The notes beneath the pieces were generated by a model. The model did not search any database. It was given only the letters and a program-made list of their open reading frames with translations, and was not told the DNA's origin. The position numbers and the translations under genes are program-made. A DNA stretch of 21,636 nt, taken from positions 1-21,636 of the forward strand of contig QOAM01000123.1 in assembly GCA_003978075.1 (NCBI GenBank), read 5' to 3'. This stretch comes from Thermodesulfatator sp. (GTDB lineage Bacteria > Desulfobacterota > Thermodesulfobacteria > Thermodesulfobacteriales > Thermodesulfobacteriaceae). Below are positions 1-7,738 of this stretch, in pieces; within the stretch, counting starts at the first letter, position 1; each line of letters begins with the position of its first letter.

Positions 1-9
1 CTTTAGGGT

Positions 10-38
10 TTGACTTGAGGAGACATTTTAAGTATTTT
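10..38 (+). promoter_or_regulatory. Sigma70-type promoter of purA
   Basis: A -35 box TTGACT lies at 10-15 and a -10 box TATTTT at 33-38, with 17 bases between them. Transcription would begin near 45, which excludes an upstream in-frame start for purA at 37 and supports the ATG at 67. The assignment rests on consensus matching only. Confidence 0.55.
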
Positions 39-66
39 GGCTCTGGAAGCCCCAAAGGAGGTGGAT

Positions 67-1362
67 ATGCCCTCGGTAGTGGTCGTAGGCACGCAGTGGG
101 GGGACGAAGGCAAGGGAAAAATTGTGGATCTCTTGGCAGAAAGGGCGGATTACATCGTGCGTTTTCAGGGAGGGAACAACGCTGGCCATACCTTGGTCAT
201 CCAGGGACACAAGCACATTCTCCATCTCATCCCTTCCGGTATCTTCCACGAGGGCAAGGTCTGTCTTATCGGAAACGGGGTAGTGGTAGATCCAGCAGTC
301 CTTCTTCAGGAGATAGAAGAGCTCGAGGCTGCGGGTCTCCCGGTCCCTCCAGGGAGGCTTTATGTAAGCGAAAGGGCCCATCTTATCATGCCTTATCACA
401 AGGCCATCGATCTGGGGCGCGAGGCCCTGAAGGGCAAGACCCGTATCGGCACTACCGGTCGGGGCATTGGCCCCTGCTACGAAGACAAGGTGGCCCGCAG
501 GGGCATCCGCGTGGGGGATCTTCTGGATCCCGAAACTTTCGCGGTTAAGCTTCGGGAAATCCTAGAAGAAAAGAATTTCTACCTAGAAAAATTCCTAGGG
601 AGATCCCCTCTACCTTTCGAAGAAATCTACGAGACTTATTTGCGTTACGGAGAACGTCTGGCCCCTTATGTGGCCAATGTCTCCGAGATACTGGACCAGG
701 CCTACCGGGAAGGCCGTAACATCCTTTTTGAAGGGGCGCAGGGAACGCAACTGGACATCGACCACGGCACTTATCCCTTCGTTACCTCGTCTAATACCGT
801 GGCTGGCAATGCCTGCGCCGGGGCCGGCTTGGGTCCTACCCGTATCGATTTTGTCCTGGGGGTGGCCAAGGCCTACACCACTAGGGTGGGTGAAGGGCCT
901 TTTCCCACCGAGCTTAAGGACGCCATAGGAGAGCGCTTGCGGGAATGCGGGGGGGAGTACGGAGCCACCACCGGGCGTCCTCGGCGCTGTGGCTGGCTGG
1001 ACGGGGTCATCCTCAGAGAGGCTGCCAGACTCAACGGCCTGACCGGGCTGGCCCTTACTAAACTCGATGTACTCTCCGGTCTTCCGGAGGTCCTTTTCTG
1101 CGAGGCCTACGATCTGGAGGGAAGGCGTCTGGAAAAGGTCCCCGCCCGAACAGCCGACTTTCAGAAATTGAAACCCCTTTATCGCTCTTTTCGGGGCTGG
1201 CAGGAAAAAGTGGAAGGGGTAAAGCACCTGGAAGACCTTCCGCAAGCGGCTCGGGAATACCTAAGTTTCCTCGAAAATTTCTTAGAAGTTCCTCTAGCCA
1301 TGATCTCTACCGGTCCGGCCCGGGAGGACCATATCCTCCTGCGGGACCCCTTTGCCCCTTAA
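67..1362 (+). CDS. purA: Adenylosuccinate synthetase
   Basis: The gene encodes the cytosolic GTP-dependent enzyme that condenses IMP with aspartate to adenylosuccinate, the first committed step from IMP to AMP. The 431-residue length is normal for the family. The N-terminal signature GTQWGDEGKGK (P-loop-like IMP/GTP site) is present. Further along are the family motifs NAGHT, GTTGRGIGP, FEGAQGTQLDIDHGTYP and TTGRPRRCGWLD. The start is set at the ATG at 67 because AAAGGAGGT at 54-62 precedes it at ideal spacing. A longer in-frame reading from 37 would start before the predicted transcription start. The acetyl-CoA carboxylase genes follow after only 13 bases, so purA probably heads a five-gene transcript. 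Family identity is very secure. Confidence 0.97.
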   Translation: MPSVVVVGTQWGDEGKGKIVDLLAERADYIVRFQGGNNAGHTLVIQGHKHILHLIPSGIFHEGKVCLIGNGVVVDPAVLLQEIEELEAAGLPVPPGRLYVSERAHLIMPYHKAIDLGREALKGKTRIGTTGRGIGPCYEDKVARRGIRVGDLLDPETFAVKLREILEEKNFYLEKFLGRSPLPFEEIYETYLRYGERLAPYVANVSEILDQAYREGRNILFEGAQGTQLDIDHGTYPFVTSSNTVAGNACAGAGLGPTRIDFVLGVAKAYTTRVGEGPFPTELKDAIGERLRECGGEYGATTGRPRRCGWLDGVILREAARLNGLTGLALTKLDVLSGLPEVLFCEAYDLEGRRLEKVPARTADFQKLKPLYRSFRGWQEKVEGVKHLEDLPQAAREYLSFLENFLEVPLAMISTGPAREDHILLRDPFAP

Positions 1363-1375
1363 GCTCAAGGCTTTC

Positions 1376-2767
1376 ATGAAACACCGCGTCCTCATCGCCA
1401 ATCGGGGAGAGATCGCCTTGCGCATTATGGACGCCTGTGAAGACCTGGGTCTGGAATATGTGGCGGTTTACACCCGGGCCGATGAAGAGAGTCTCCATGT
1501 GCAGCGGGCCCGGCAGAAGTATCGTATCTCCGATTACCGTGATCCCAACGAGATCTTGGCTGTAGCGGACGAGGCGGGATGCACGGCCATTCATCCGGGT
1601 TATGGGTTCTTGGCCGAAGACTTCCGCTTTGCCCGTCGGGTGGTCAAGCGTTCTTCCCCCCTCATCTTCATCGGGCCCCGCTGGGAGGTCATTCGGGATC
1701 TGGGGAGCAAACTCCATGTAAAACGCCTAGCCCGGGAGCTGGAGATCCCTGTAGTACCGGGGACCTCGGAGCCCCTTTACAACGAGATCGAGGCCGAGGC
1801 CCGGGCCGAGGCCCTCTTCGCATGGCTCTCGGAAAACGGGGAAGAAGATCCGCGTCTTCTCATTAAGGCTGCAGCCGGAGGCGGGGGGATGGGTATCGAG
1901 GAGGTGCGGGAACTGGACGAGGTTAGACCAGTCTTCCGAAGGGTGCGGGCCTATGCCAAACGCCTTTTTGGGGATGAGGGGGTAGTGATCGAAGCCCGCC
2001 TGCGCCGCTTCCAGCACCTGGAAGTCCAACTTCTGGGCACCCCAAAGGGGGAATTGGTGCACTTCGGGACCCGAAACTGCACCATCCAAAGCCCCGGGCG
2101 TCAGAAGCGTATAGAACTGGCCCCGGGTTTTGATCCCCGCTTCAAAAACTACACCTTTGACGCTCAGGCCCTGGAAGAAGAGATCATCTCCCACTCCTTG
2201 AAGCTGGCTGAGGCCGTAGAATACGACAGCGTGGGCACCTGGGAGTGGCTGGTGACCCCAGAGGGGAAGGCCTATCTCCTAGAGGTCAATACCCGCATCC
2301 AGGTGGAAAACGAGGTCACCGCACGCATTGCCCGCATCAGGGGAAAGGAAGTAAACCTCCTTCGGGAACAGATCCGGGTGGCCCTAGGGGAGGGCCTGGG
2401 TTATGTTCAGAAAGACATTACCTTTGAAGGGACCGCCCTGGAGTTGCGTCTAGTGGCGGAGGACACAGAGCGGGGTTTTCGTCCCCTTTCCGGGGTGATC
2501 GAGCGTTTTACCTTCTCCGAGGCCCCCTGGCTTACGGTGCGCACCCATGTGCCCCGCGATCGGAGCTACCACATCCCTACGGAATACGATCCTAACCTGG
2601 CCCTGGCCATCATCTGGGGGAGGGATACCCAAGAGGTCCTGGCCCGGGCCCGGGAATTCCTGGGAAGCGTAGTCATCCAAGGGCGCACCGCTCGGGGCGA
2701 TCCTTTAGTGACTAATGTGCCCTACCTACAGGAAAAATTGGCGGAAGTCTATGAGTTCAGGTCATGA
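1376..2767 (+). CDS. accC: Acetyl-CoA carboxylase, biotin carboxylase subunit (divergent)
   Basis: This 463-residue ATP-grasp protein would carboxylate the biotin carried by the carrier protein, using ATP and bicarbonate. It begins with the classic N-terminal signature VLIANRGEIALRI. Residues matching the E. coli AccC active site are kept: K164 before a glycine loop (KAAAGGGGMG), H214 (QHLEVQ), K244 (GRQK), E303/N305/R307 and E311 (EVNTRIQVE), and R358 (ELRLVAED). It is divergent elsewhere. The loop reads GGGGMG without the usual Arg, the usual HPVTE after QVE is NEVTA, and the QRRHQK block reads SPGRQK. A TTG at 1352 is a possible earlier start, but ATG 1376 gives the normal N-terminus. The stop overlaps the next start as ATGA, so the two are translationally coupled. 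A pyruvate carboxylase subunit is less likely given the AccA/AccD neighbour. Confidence 0.9.
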   Translation: MKHRVLIANRGEIALRIMDACEDLGLEYVAVYTRADEESLHVQRARQKYRISDYRDPNEILAVADEAGCTAIHPGYGFLAEDFRFARRVVKRSSPLIFIGPRWEVIRDLGSKLHVKRLARELEIPVVPGTSEPLYNEIEAEARAEALFAWLSENGEEDPRLLIKAAAGGGGMGIEEVRELDEVRPVFRRVRAYAKRLFGDEGVVIEARLRRFQHLEVQLLGTPKGELVHFGTRNCTIQSPGRQKRIELAPGFDPRFKNYTFDAQALEEEIISHSLKLAEAVEYDSVGTWEWLVTPEGKAYLLEVNTRIQVENEVTARIARIRGKEVNLLREQIRVALGEGLGYVQKDITFEGTALELRLVAEDTERGFRPLSGVIERFTFSEAPWLTVRTHVPRDRSYHIPTEYDPNLALAIIWGRDTQEVLARAREFLGSVVIQGRTARGDPLVTNVPYLQEKLAEVYEFRS

Positions 2768-4998
2768 GCGAACTTTATCAGGAGCTTATCGACCTCTGGG
2801 AACGAGCTGTCTACTTGCGAGACATCAAAGGAGAAGACTTTGAAGACATCTTGGAGGTGGTGCAACACCTGGAGGACCTCCGCCACCGATTTTACGAGGA
2901 GTCTCCGGCCGGGATGCGGGAGCGTCTACGCTCTCTCCACTCTAAAATTCACGAACTGGAGGATCTGGCAGCCCGCACCCTTACCCCTTACGAAATCGTC
3001 AAGATCGTCCGCCATCCCCAGCGTTTCACCCTGCTCGACATCCTGGAAAATGTCTACGATAGCTACACAGAGCTGGGTGGAGAAGGTGAAATCAACATTG
3101 ATCCGGCGGTAGTGGTGGCGCGGGCCATGATCTCTCGGAGGGTGGGTGACCGGGTATACCTTCATCAGGTGATGGTTATCGGGCACGAGAAGGGTCATGG
3201 GGAAGAATTTCGGCAGGGGGGCAGCGCCAAGCCCTGGGGCAATGAGAAGGCCCTGCGGTACATGCGCCTGGCAGAAACTGAAGGTATCCCCATCCATTTT
3301 TATATCTTCACCCCCGGGGCCTATCCCATTGAGGACTATCCAGGGGCCGCCCAGCAGATCGCCCGCAATCTTTACACCATGGCTAAACTCAAGGTTCCCA
3401 TGGTTTCTTTCATTTCCGAGGGAGGTTCCGGAGGGGCTGAGGCCATCGGACTTACAGATTTTCGGCTTATGGCCTCCCGGGGTTATTATTCGGTGATCAG
3501 CCCGGAAGGAGCTGCCGCCATTGAGGCCAAGCTCCGGGAGGGCCGTCCGCCGCGGGAGCTCGTAGAGCGCTGCGCCCGCAATCTTCGACTCACCGCTGAA
3601 GACAACCTGCGCCTAGGTACCGTGGACCGCATTGTGCCGGAGCCTCCCCTAGGGGCCCGCCGGAGAGACTACGCCTTCTTCCGGCGCCTGCGCTATGAAA
3701 TGATCCGGGCTACCGACGAGGTGGTCCTCCACACCCGCAGCCTGCGCACCTTTCGCAAATATCTCCTCTCCCGCAAAGATGGGCAGGAGGAGCTTCCGGA
3801 AGAGTTTGCCATCTATGTGAACTGGGAGCTCTCCGAGGACGAAAAAGAGGTCCTCTTGGAAAACCGCTCTCGCAAGTATCGGGAAATGGGGCGCTGGGCG
3901 GTCTGCGGCGAGGCTTCCCGGCTCAAGACCTTCTTGGAAAAGGGCCATGACCTGGGGACCAAAGTCTTTCACGGCCTGCGCTACGGGGTTTTCCGCCATA
4001 GCCAAAGGGCCTTCCGCCGTATGTTCGAAGAGCTACGCGAAGAGAGCTCGGCCTTCCTTAAGCCGGTAACTGACCCTGTAAAGTCCGTTTATAACCTCAT
4101 CGCTGGAAAGAAACGCCGGCCCCCGCGTGTGGTCTCTCTGGTGGAACGTCTGGAAGAACCGGAAGAACTTTATGTAAGCCCTTTGGCCCTAGAAGACCGC
4201 ACGGTCACCTGCCCTAATGCCGAAACTCACGGCTGTCCGGACCTTTGGGTCCCGGATCTCTACGGGGAATTCTGCGGAGTTTGTCCCAACTGCGGCTACC
4301 ACTTTCCCTTGGAGTACCAGTGGTACATCAATAATCTTTTTGATCGGGGAAGTGTACGGGAATTTAACGAGGGTATTTCTTCCGGGAATCCCCTCAACTT
4401 CGAAGGTTATGCCGAAAAACTGGCAGAGGCCCGCCAGCGCACAGGCTGCAACTCCGCCATGTTGACTTTTGAGGCCTGTATCGGGGGTCTTTCGGTCATC
4501 GTAGCCATGCTCATCGCGGATTTTCGGCAGGGCACGGTGGGGGTGGCGGAGGGAGAAAAGTTCATCCGGGCCTGCGACCGGGCACGCATCACCCGCAGAC
4601 CCCTCCTCGCCCTGGTCCATACCACCGGGGGGATCCGTATCCATGAAGGTACCCTGGGGGTGATCCAGATGCCCCGTTGCACCATGGCTGTGAGGGAATA
4701 TGTAGACTCTGGAGGACTCTATCTGGTGGTCTACGATAACAACTCTTACGCCGGGCCGGTAGCGAGCTTTCTGGGAGCGGCGCCTTATCAATTTGCCTTG
4801 CGCTCCACCCGATTGGGTTTTGCCGGCCCCCGCGTCATTCACGAGACCACAGGGAAACCCGTTCCTCCGGACTACCACAGCGCGGAAAACGCCCTCCGCC
4901 GGGGACACATTCAGGGCATCTGGGATCGTCGAGAGCTCCGGCTCAAACTCTACGAGGCCCTTCTTACCATGGGAGGGCCCAATCTCTATTACCGGTAG
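2764..4998 (+). CDS. Acetyl-CoA carboxylase carboxyltransferase, fused alpha/beta subunits
   Basis: The 744-residue protein joins the two carboxyltransferase subunits that are separate AccA and AccD in most bacteria. It would transfer the carboxyl group from carboxybiotin to acetyl-CoA to give malonyl-CoA for fatty acid synthesis. The N-terminal part is AccA-like: SEGGSGGAEAIG followed by YSVISPEGAAAIEAK around residues 218-258. The C-terminal part is AccD-like, beginning with a cysteine cluster (C483, C491, C504, C507, C510) that resembles the AccD zinc ribbon. It continues with the crotonase-like core, including HTTGGIRIHEGTLGVIQMP. Between the halves lies a charged segment of roughly 150 residues (about 310-470) that I cannot assign. 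The order alpha-then-beta in one chain is a known arrangement in sulfate-reducing deltaproteobacteria and relatives. The start overlaps the accC stop by 4 bases. Confidence 0.92.
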   Translation: MSELYQELIDLWERAVYLRDIKGEDFEDILEVVQHLEDLRHRFYEESPAGMRERLRSLHSKIHELEDLAARTLTPYEIVKIVRHPQRFTLLDILENVYDSYTELGGEGEINIDPAVVVARAMISRRVGDRVYLHQVMVIGHEKGHGEEFRQGGSAKPWGNEKALRYMRLAETEGIPIHFYIFTPGAYPIEDYPGAAQQIARNLYTMAKLKVPMVSFISEGGSGGAEAIGLTDFRLMASRGYYSVISPEGAAAIEAKLREGRPPRELVERCARNLRLTAEDNLRLGTVDRIVPEPPLGARRRDYAFFRRLRYEMIRATDEVVLHTRSLRTFRKYLLSRKDGQEELPEEFAIYVNWELSEDEKEVLLENRSRKYREMGRWAVCGEASRLKTFLEKGHDLGTKVFHGLRYGVFRHSQRAFRRMFEELREESSAFLKPVTDPVKSVYNLIAGKKRRPPRVVSLVERLEEPEELYVSPLALEDRTVTCPNAETHGCPDLWVPDLYGEFCGVCPNCGYHFPLEYQWYINNLFDRGSVREFNEGISSGNPLNFEGYAEKLAEARQRTGCNSAMLTFEACIGGLSVIVAMLIADFRQGTVGVAEGEKFIRACDRARITRRPLLALVHTTGGIRIHEGTLGVIQMPRCTMAVREYVDSGGLYLVVYDNNSYAGPVASFLGAAPYQFALRSTRLGFAGPRVIHETTGKPVPPDYHSAENALRRGHIQGIWDRRELRLKLYEALLTMGGPNLYYR

Positions 4999-5003
4999 GG
5001 AAG

Positions 5004-5630
5004 ATGGCCCTCAACCACAAGCGCATCAATCAGCTCTTGCAAAGGCTCCGCAGCCATCCCTACCGCATCTATCCGGTAGAAACCCCTCATACAGGGTACT
5101 TGAGAAAGATCTTGGTGACCGAAGAACAAGAGGTGAGTGCCGGGGAGGGGCTTTTGGTGTTAGAGAGGGAACGCAATCTCAAAACCCTGAGAGCTCGGGT
5201 AGGAGGCCGAGTGCGACATCTGCGGAAGGACTTACTGGGACGTTTCCTGGAGGCCGGAGAAAAAGTCTTGGAGATCTGGCATCCCCTCTCCCAGGAGGAG
5301 GCCGTGGCCGAAGTCCTGCGGGAGACCCTTGTCGTAGTGCGGGCTCCAGAGACGGCCCGCTATCTCCTGGCCCCGGAGGTGGAGACCCGGCTTCTCAAGG
5401 AAAAGAGGCCCTTGGTGCGGCCCGGAGAGGAGCTTCTCATTATGACTTTCATGAAAAGGGAGACCCCTCTACGGCACGAGGGCCCGCCCATGGTCATTTT
5501 CAAGCTCTTCTTTTCTCCGCATCAGGTGGTCCCGGCGGGAGAACCCCTCCTCGGACTTTGTCTTCCGGAGGAGGTGCCTTATCTCGAGCGGGTGATGGCC
5601 CGGATCCAGGAGGAATGGCCCGAGAGTTGA
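5004..5630 (+). CDS. Biotin/lipoyl-attachment-like carrier protein, two hammerhead domains
   Basis: The 208-residue product is the likely biotin carboxyl carrier of this operon. Two biotinyl-like hammerhead domains can be aligned by eye. The first, about residues 22-92, has the glycine/valine pattern (GYLRKILV, GGRVRHL, AGEKVLEI), but at the hairpin tip it reads ERN where MKM is expected, so the acceptor lysine is absent. The second, about 109-187, has FMKRET with K151 at the acceptor position and ends AGEPLLGL, the usual end of this fold. The third motif residue is Arg, not Met. The N-terminus lacks the Ala/Pro-rich linker of classical AccB. It starts 5 bases after the carboxyltransferase and overlaps the biotin ligase by 16 bases, which supports a carrier role. 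The carrier function is inferred. Confidence 0.72.
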   Translation: MALNHKRINQLLQRLRSHPYRIYPVETPHTGYLRKILVTEEQEVSAGEGLLVLERERNLKTLRARVGGRVRHLRKDLLGRFLEAGEKVLEIWHPLSQEEAVAEVLRETLVVVRAPETARYLLAPEVETRLLKEKRPLVRPGEELLIMTFMKRETPLRHEGPPMVIFKLFFSPHQVVPAGEPLLGLCLPEEVPYLERVMARIQEEWPES

Positions 5631-6388
5631 GGGCTTCCGAGCTCGGAGCGGATCGACGCTACTTCCCGCGGGTGGAGCGCCTCATGCCTCTGGCCTACGA
5701 ACTGGCCCAGTCGGAGCCACGCACGGCCCACGGGCGGGTGCTTCGGGCTAGAGAGGTCCTCTCCGCCCGTGGACGACATGGCCGACCCTGGTACGCCCCT
5801 CCAGGAGGCCTGTGGCTGGCCCTGAGTCTCTATGACCACCATCTTCCCCAGACCCGGGGACTTCTCTCCTTGATTTTCGGCTTGGCCCTGGGATGGATGG
5901 CCGAAACTCTGGGGGCCCCGGCCCGAGTGCGCTGGCTGAACGACCTCCACCATCAGGGGCTCAAGATCGCCGGGGTGTTGGTGGAGAAACGAGGCCCCTG
6001 GCTCATCGTCGGGGTAGGCGTCAACCTAAACAATAAACCTCCTGCCGGGTTTCCGGCTGAAAGCCTGGCCCGGCTCCTGGGCCGTTCCCTGTCTGAGGAA
6101 GAGGTGGAGCAAATCTTTCTCGAAGGTTTGCGTTTCTACTATGCAAAACTGCTGGCCTTGGAGGCGGAACTCTCCCCTTACGACGAAGTCCCTCCGAATT
6201 TTCTGACTAGGGAATTCGTACGCTTTTCCGACACCTTGGGGCGCTGTGTAGCCTGGGCCCGAGACTTGGAAAAGGAGCCTCCTCTGGTGGGCTGGGCCCG
6301 CGCCCTCTGCCCAGACGGGACCCTCCTCCTTGAGATCGAAGGAAAAACCTTTCCCGTAGAGACCGGAGAGCTCCTCTATCTTTTTTAA
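5615..6388 (+). CDS. birA: Biotin--[acetyl-CoA-carboxylase] ligase, catalytic domain only (divergent)
   Basis: The 257-residue protein belongs to the BirA/LplA ligase family and would activate biotin with ATP and attach it to the carrier lysine. Visible motifs are ARGRHGRPW (51-59, the adenylate-binding loop GRGRxGRxW), VRWLNDL (WPNDL in E. coli), K117 in LKIAGVLVE, and IVGVGVNLNNKP. There is no N-terminal winged-helix domain, so it is not a repressor of the BirA type. The canonical STN stretch in the biotin pocket reads RLM, and the glutamine before the GRGR loop is missing. Start ATG 5615 is chosen for AGGAGG just upstream and for its 16-base overlap with the carrier gene; the open frame extends far upstream inside other genes without meaning. 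Its context, last gene of the acetyl-CoA carboxylase operon, supports a dedicated ligase. Confidence 0.85.
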   Translation: MARELRASELGADRRYFPRVERLMPLAYELAQSEPRTAHGRVLRAREVLSARGRHGRPWYAPPGGLWLALSLYDHHLPQTRGLLSLIFGLALGWMAETLGAPARVRWLNDLHHQGLKIAGVLVEKRGPWLIVGVGVNLNNKPPAGFPAESLARLLGRSLSEEEVEQIFLEGLRFYYAKLLALEAELSPYDEVPPNFLTREFVRFSDTLGRCVAWARDLEKEPPLVGWARALCPDGTLLLEIEGKTFPVETGELLYLF

Positions 6389-6453
6389 ACACTCCAAAAT
6401 CAAAAATCCGTCCATCGGCCAGAATATGGACCGCTCCAGATCATTCCACCCGA

Positions 6454-6538
6454 CCCTCCTCCCTCATAGCCCCAGGCGCTTGATTACTTCGGTAAAGGGA
6501 AGGAGGGAGAAGATAGAGTTGTTTTATTTGCCGAAGTA
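6454..6538. repeat. Two interleaved inverted repeats between convergent genes
   Basis: The 150-base gap between birA (plus) and the M24 peptidase (minus) holds two inverted repeats. CCCTCCTCCCT at 6454-6464 can pair with AGGGAAGGAGGG at 6496-6507 with one bulge. TACTTCGG at 6485-6492 pairs exactly with CCGAAGTA at 6531-6538, directly beside the peptidase stop. The arms alternate, so they could form a pseudoknot or compete. There is no clear T-tract on either strand, so a classical intrinsic terminator is not shown. Confidence 0.4.
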
Positions 6539-7738
6539 CTAGTCCGGTGTAAATCCAGAAGAGTAGAGCCTTATAAAGTTTGGAGAAAAGGGAGTCAATT
6601 TTTCTAAAGAGTTTTCGGTAAGAAGAAAGGTATCTTCCAGGCCTATCACGCCCACGCCGGGGATATGGAGTTTGGGTTCCAAAGCCAGGGTCATGCGCGA
6701 GCTAAGACGGGTCTTTACTCCCGGAGCAAGTGGAGGATCTTCGTCCACGCAGAGGCCTACCCCATGGCCCACGAAGTTGACCCTCTCCTCACTGTGTCGC
6801 ATAAAATATTCCTCAACCCCTAGACTTCCTGCTTCTTCTCGCAAGCGATAGTAGACCTCTTCCGCAGGGATCCCCGGACGCAGGATCCGCTCCCCGGCAG
6901 AGATCAAGACTTCAGCGGCCTGCAAATATTCCCGCACCTCCCTCGGGGGCTCTCCGAAAAAAAGCATACGTGTCTGGTCCACATAATATCCGGCGAAGTA
7001 GCCGGCTAGGTCTACCAGCACCGGCTCTCCCGGCTGTATCTCCTTAAGGCTGGCCCCGCAAGGGAAACCCGGCACCCCAGGCCCCCCTTCTCCAGCCACC
7101 ATGTAAGAGGGCTCTACGGCCTCCGGGCCGGAGATGAGAAGTCCGGTGGCAAACTCGTTTCCCCGGGCCGAACGCGTGAGCCCCGGGTGTCCCCTCCGTC
7201 TAAGGGCGGCCTCGATCTCCGCCAGCGCAGCCAGCTCACTCATCCCCGGACGAAGACGGGGCAAGGCCTCGGAAAGGGCCTCGGCGAGTCGACGGCCGGC
7301 CTCGCGCAGACAGGCGATCTCGTAGGGGCTTTTTACCTGGCGTAAGGAGGAGATGATATCCGAAAGGTCCGAAAGCTCGAAGTCCTGGAGGAGGTCCTGG
7401 TAGCGCAAAAAATCCCGGTGAGAAAGGTGAGCGAACTCGAGACCCACACGCCTCACCCCGGCCTCGCGGAGGACCTCGGGGAGCTTCCGCAGGGAGCGAA
7501 AGGGCTCGGCCGGGAGAGGACTTTCCCGCCGTACCCTCTCCAGAGGCCGAAAGACCAGAAAGCGCACCTCCCTTTCCGTAACCAAGAGATGGGCCCGGGC
7601 CAAGGTCCCGGTGAAGTAAAAGATGTTGAGGGGATGCGTCACCAGGGCCCCGTCCAGGGTAGCCAGGCGTAGGGCCTCCCTTAGGGCAGAAAGCCGGGAG
7701 AAGAGTTCCTCACGGGGAGGAAGTTCGGGCCAGCTCAT
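6539..7738 (-). CDS. M24 family metallopeptidase (Xaa-Pro aminopeptidase-like)
   Basis: The 399-residue cytosolic protein has the two-domain layout of the PepP/PepQ family: an N-terminal creatinase-like domain (about 1-135, with NIFYFTG) and a pita-bread catalytic domain. All five dinuclear-metal ligands can be placed: D243, D254 (VDLAGYFAGYYVDQTR), H325 (GHGVGL), E354 (LALEPK) and E368 (GLEDT). The second histidine of the usual GHGxGLxxHE pattern is D332 (CVDEDPP). The role would be cleavage of X-Pro bonds in peptides. The start at ATG 7738 overlaps the end of the transglycosylase gene by 29 bases, so the gene is the last of an overlapping minus-strand operon. Exact substrate cannot be read from the sequence. 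Confidence 0.9.
   Translation of the reverse strand: MSWPELPPREELFSRLSALREALRLATLDGALVTHPLNIFYFTGTLARAHLLVTEREVRFLVFRPLERVRRESPLPAEPFRSLRKLPEVLREAGVRRVGLEFAHLSHRDFLRYQDLLQDFELSDLSDIISSLRQVKSPYEIACLREAGRRLAEALSEALPRLRPGMSELAALAEIEAALRRRGHPGLTRSARGNEFATGLLISGPEAVEPSYMVAGEGGPGVPGFPCGASLKEIQPGEPVLVDLAGYFAGYYVDQTRMLFFGEPPREVREYLQAAEVLISAGERILRPGIPAEEVYYRLREEAGSLGVEEYFMRHSEERVNFVGHGVGLCVDEDPPLAPGVKTRLSSRMTLALEPKLHIPGVGVIGLEDTFLLTENSLEKLTPFSPNFIRLYSSGFTPD

Noticed and set aside
4189..4908. Minus-strand 239-codon open frame opposite the carboxyltransferase
   Set aside because: It is a GC-rich shadow of a clear AccD-like domain, with no recognisable motif.
4793..5614. Long in-frame upstream extension of the biotin ligase
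   Set aside because: It lies inside the carboxyltransferase and carrier genes in another frame and is low-complexity Gly/Pro/Arg; the ligase starts at 5615 with a good ribosome site.
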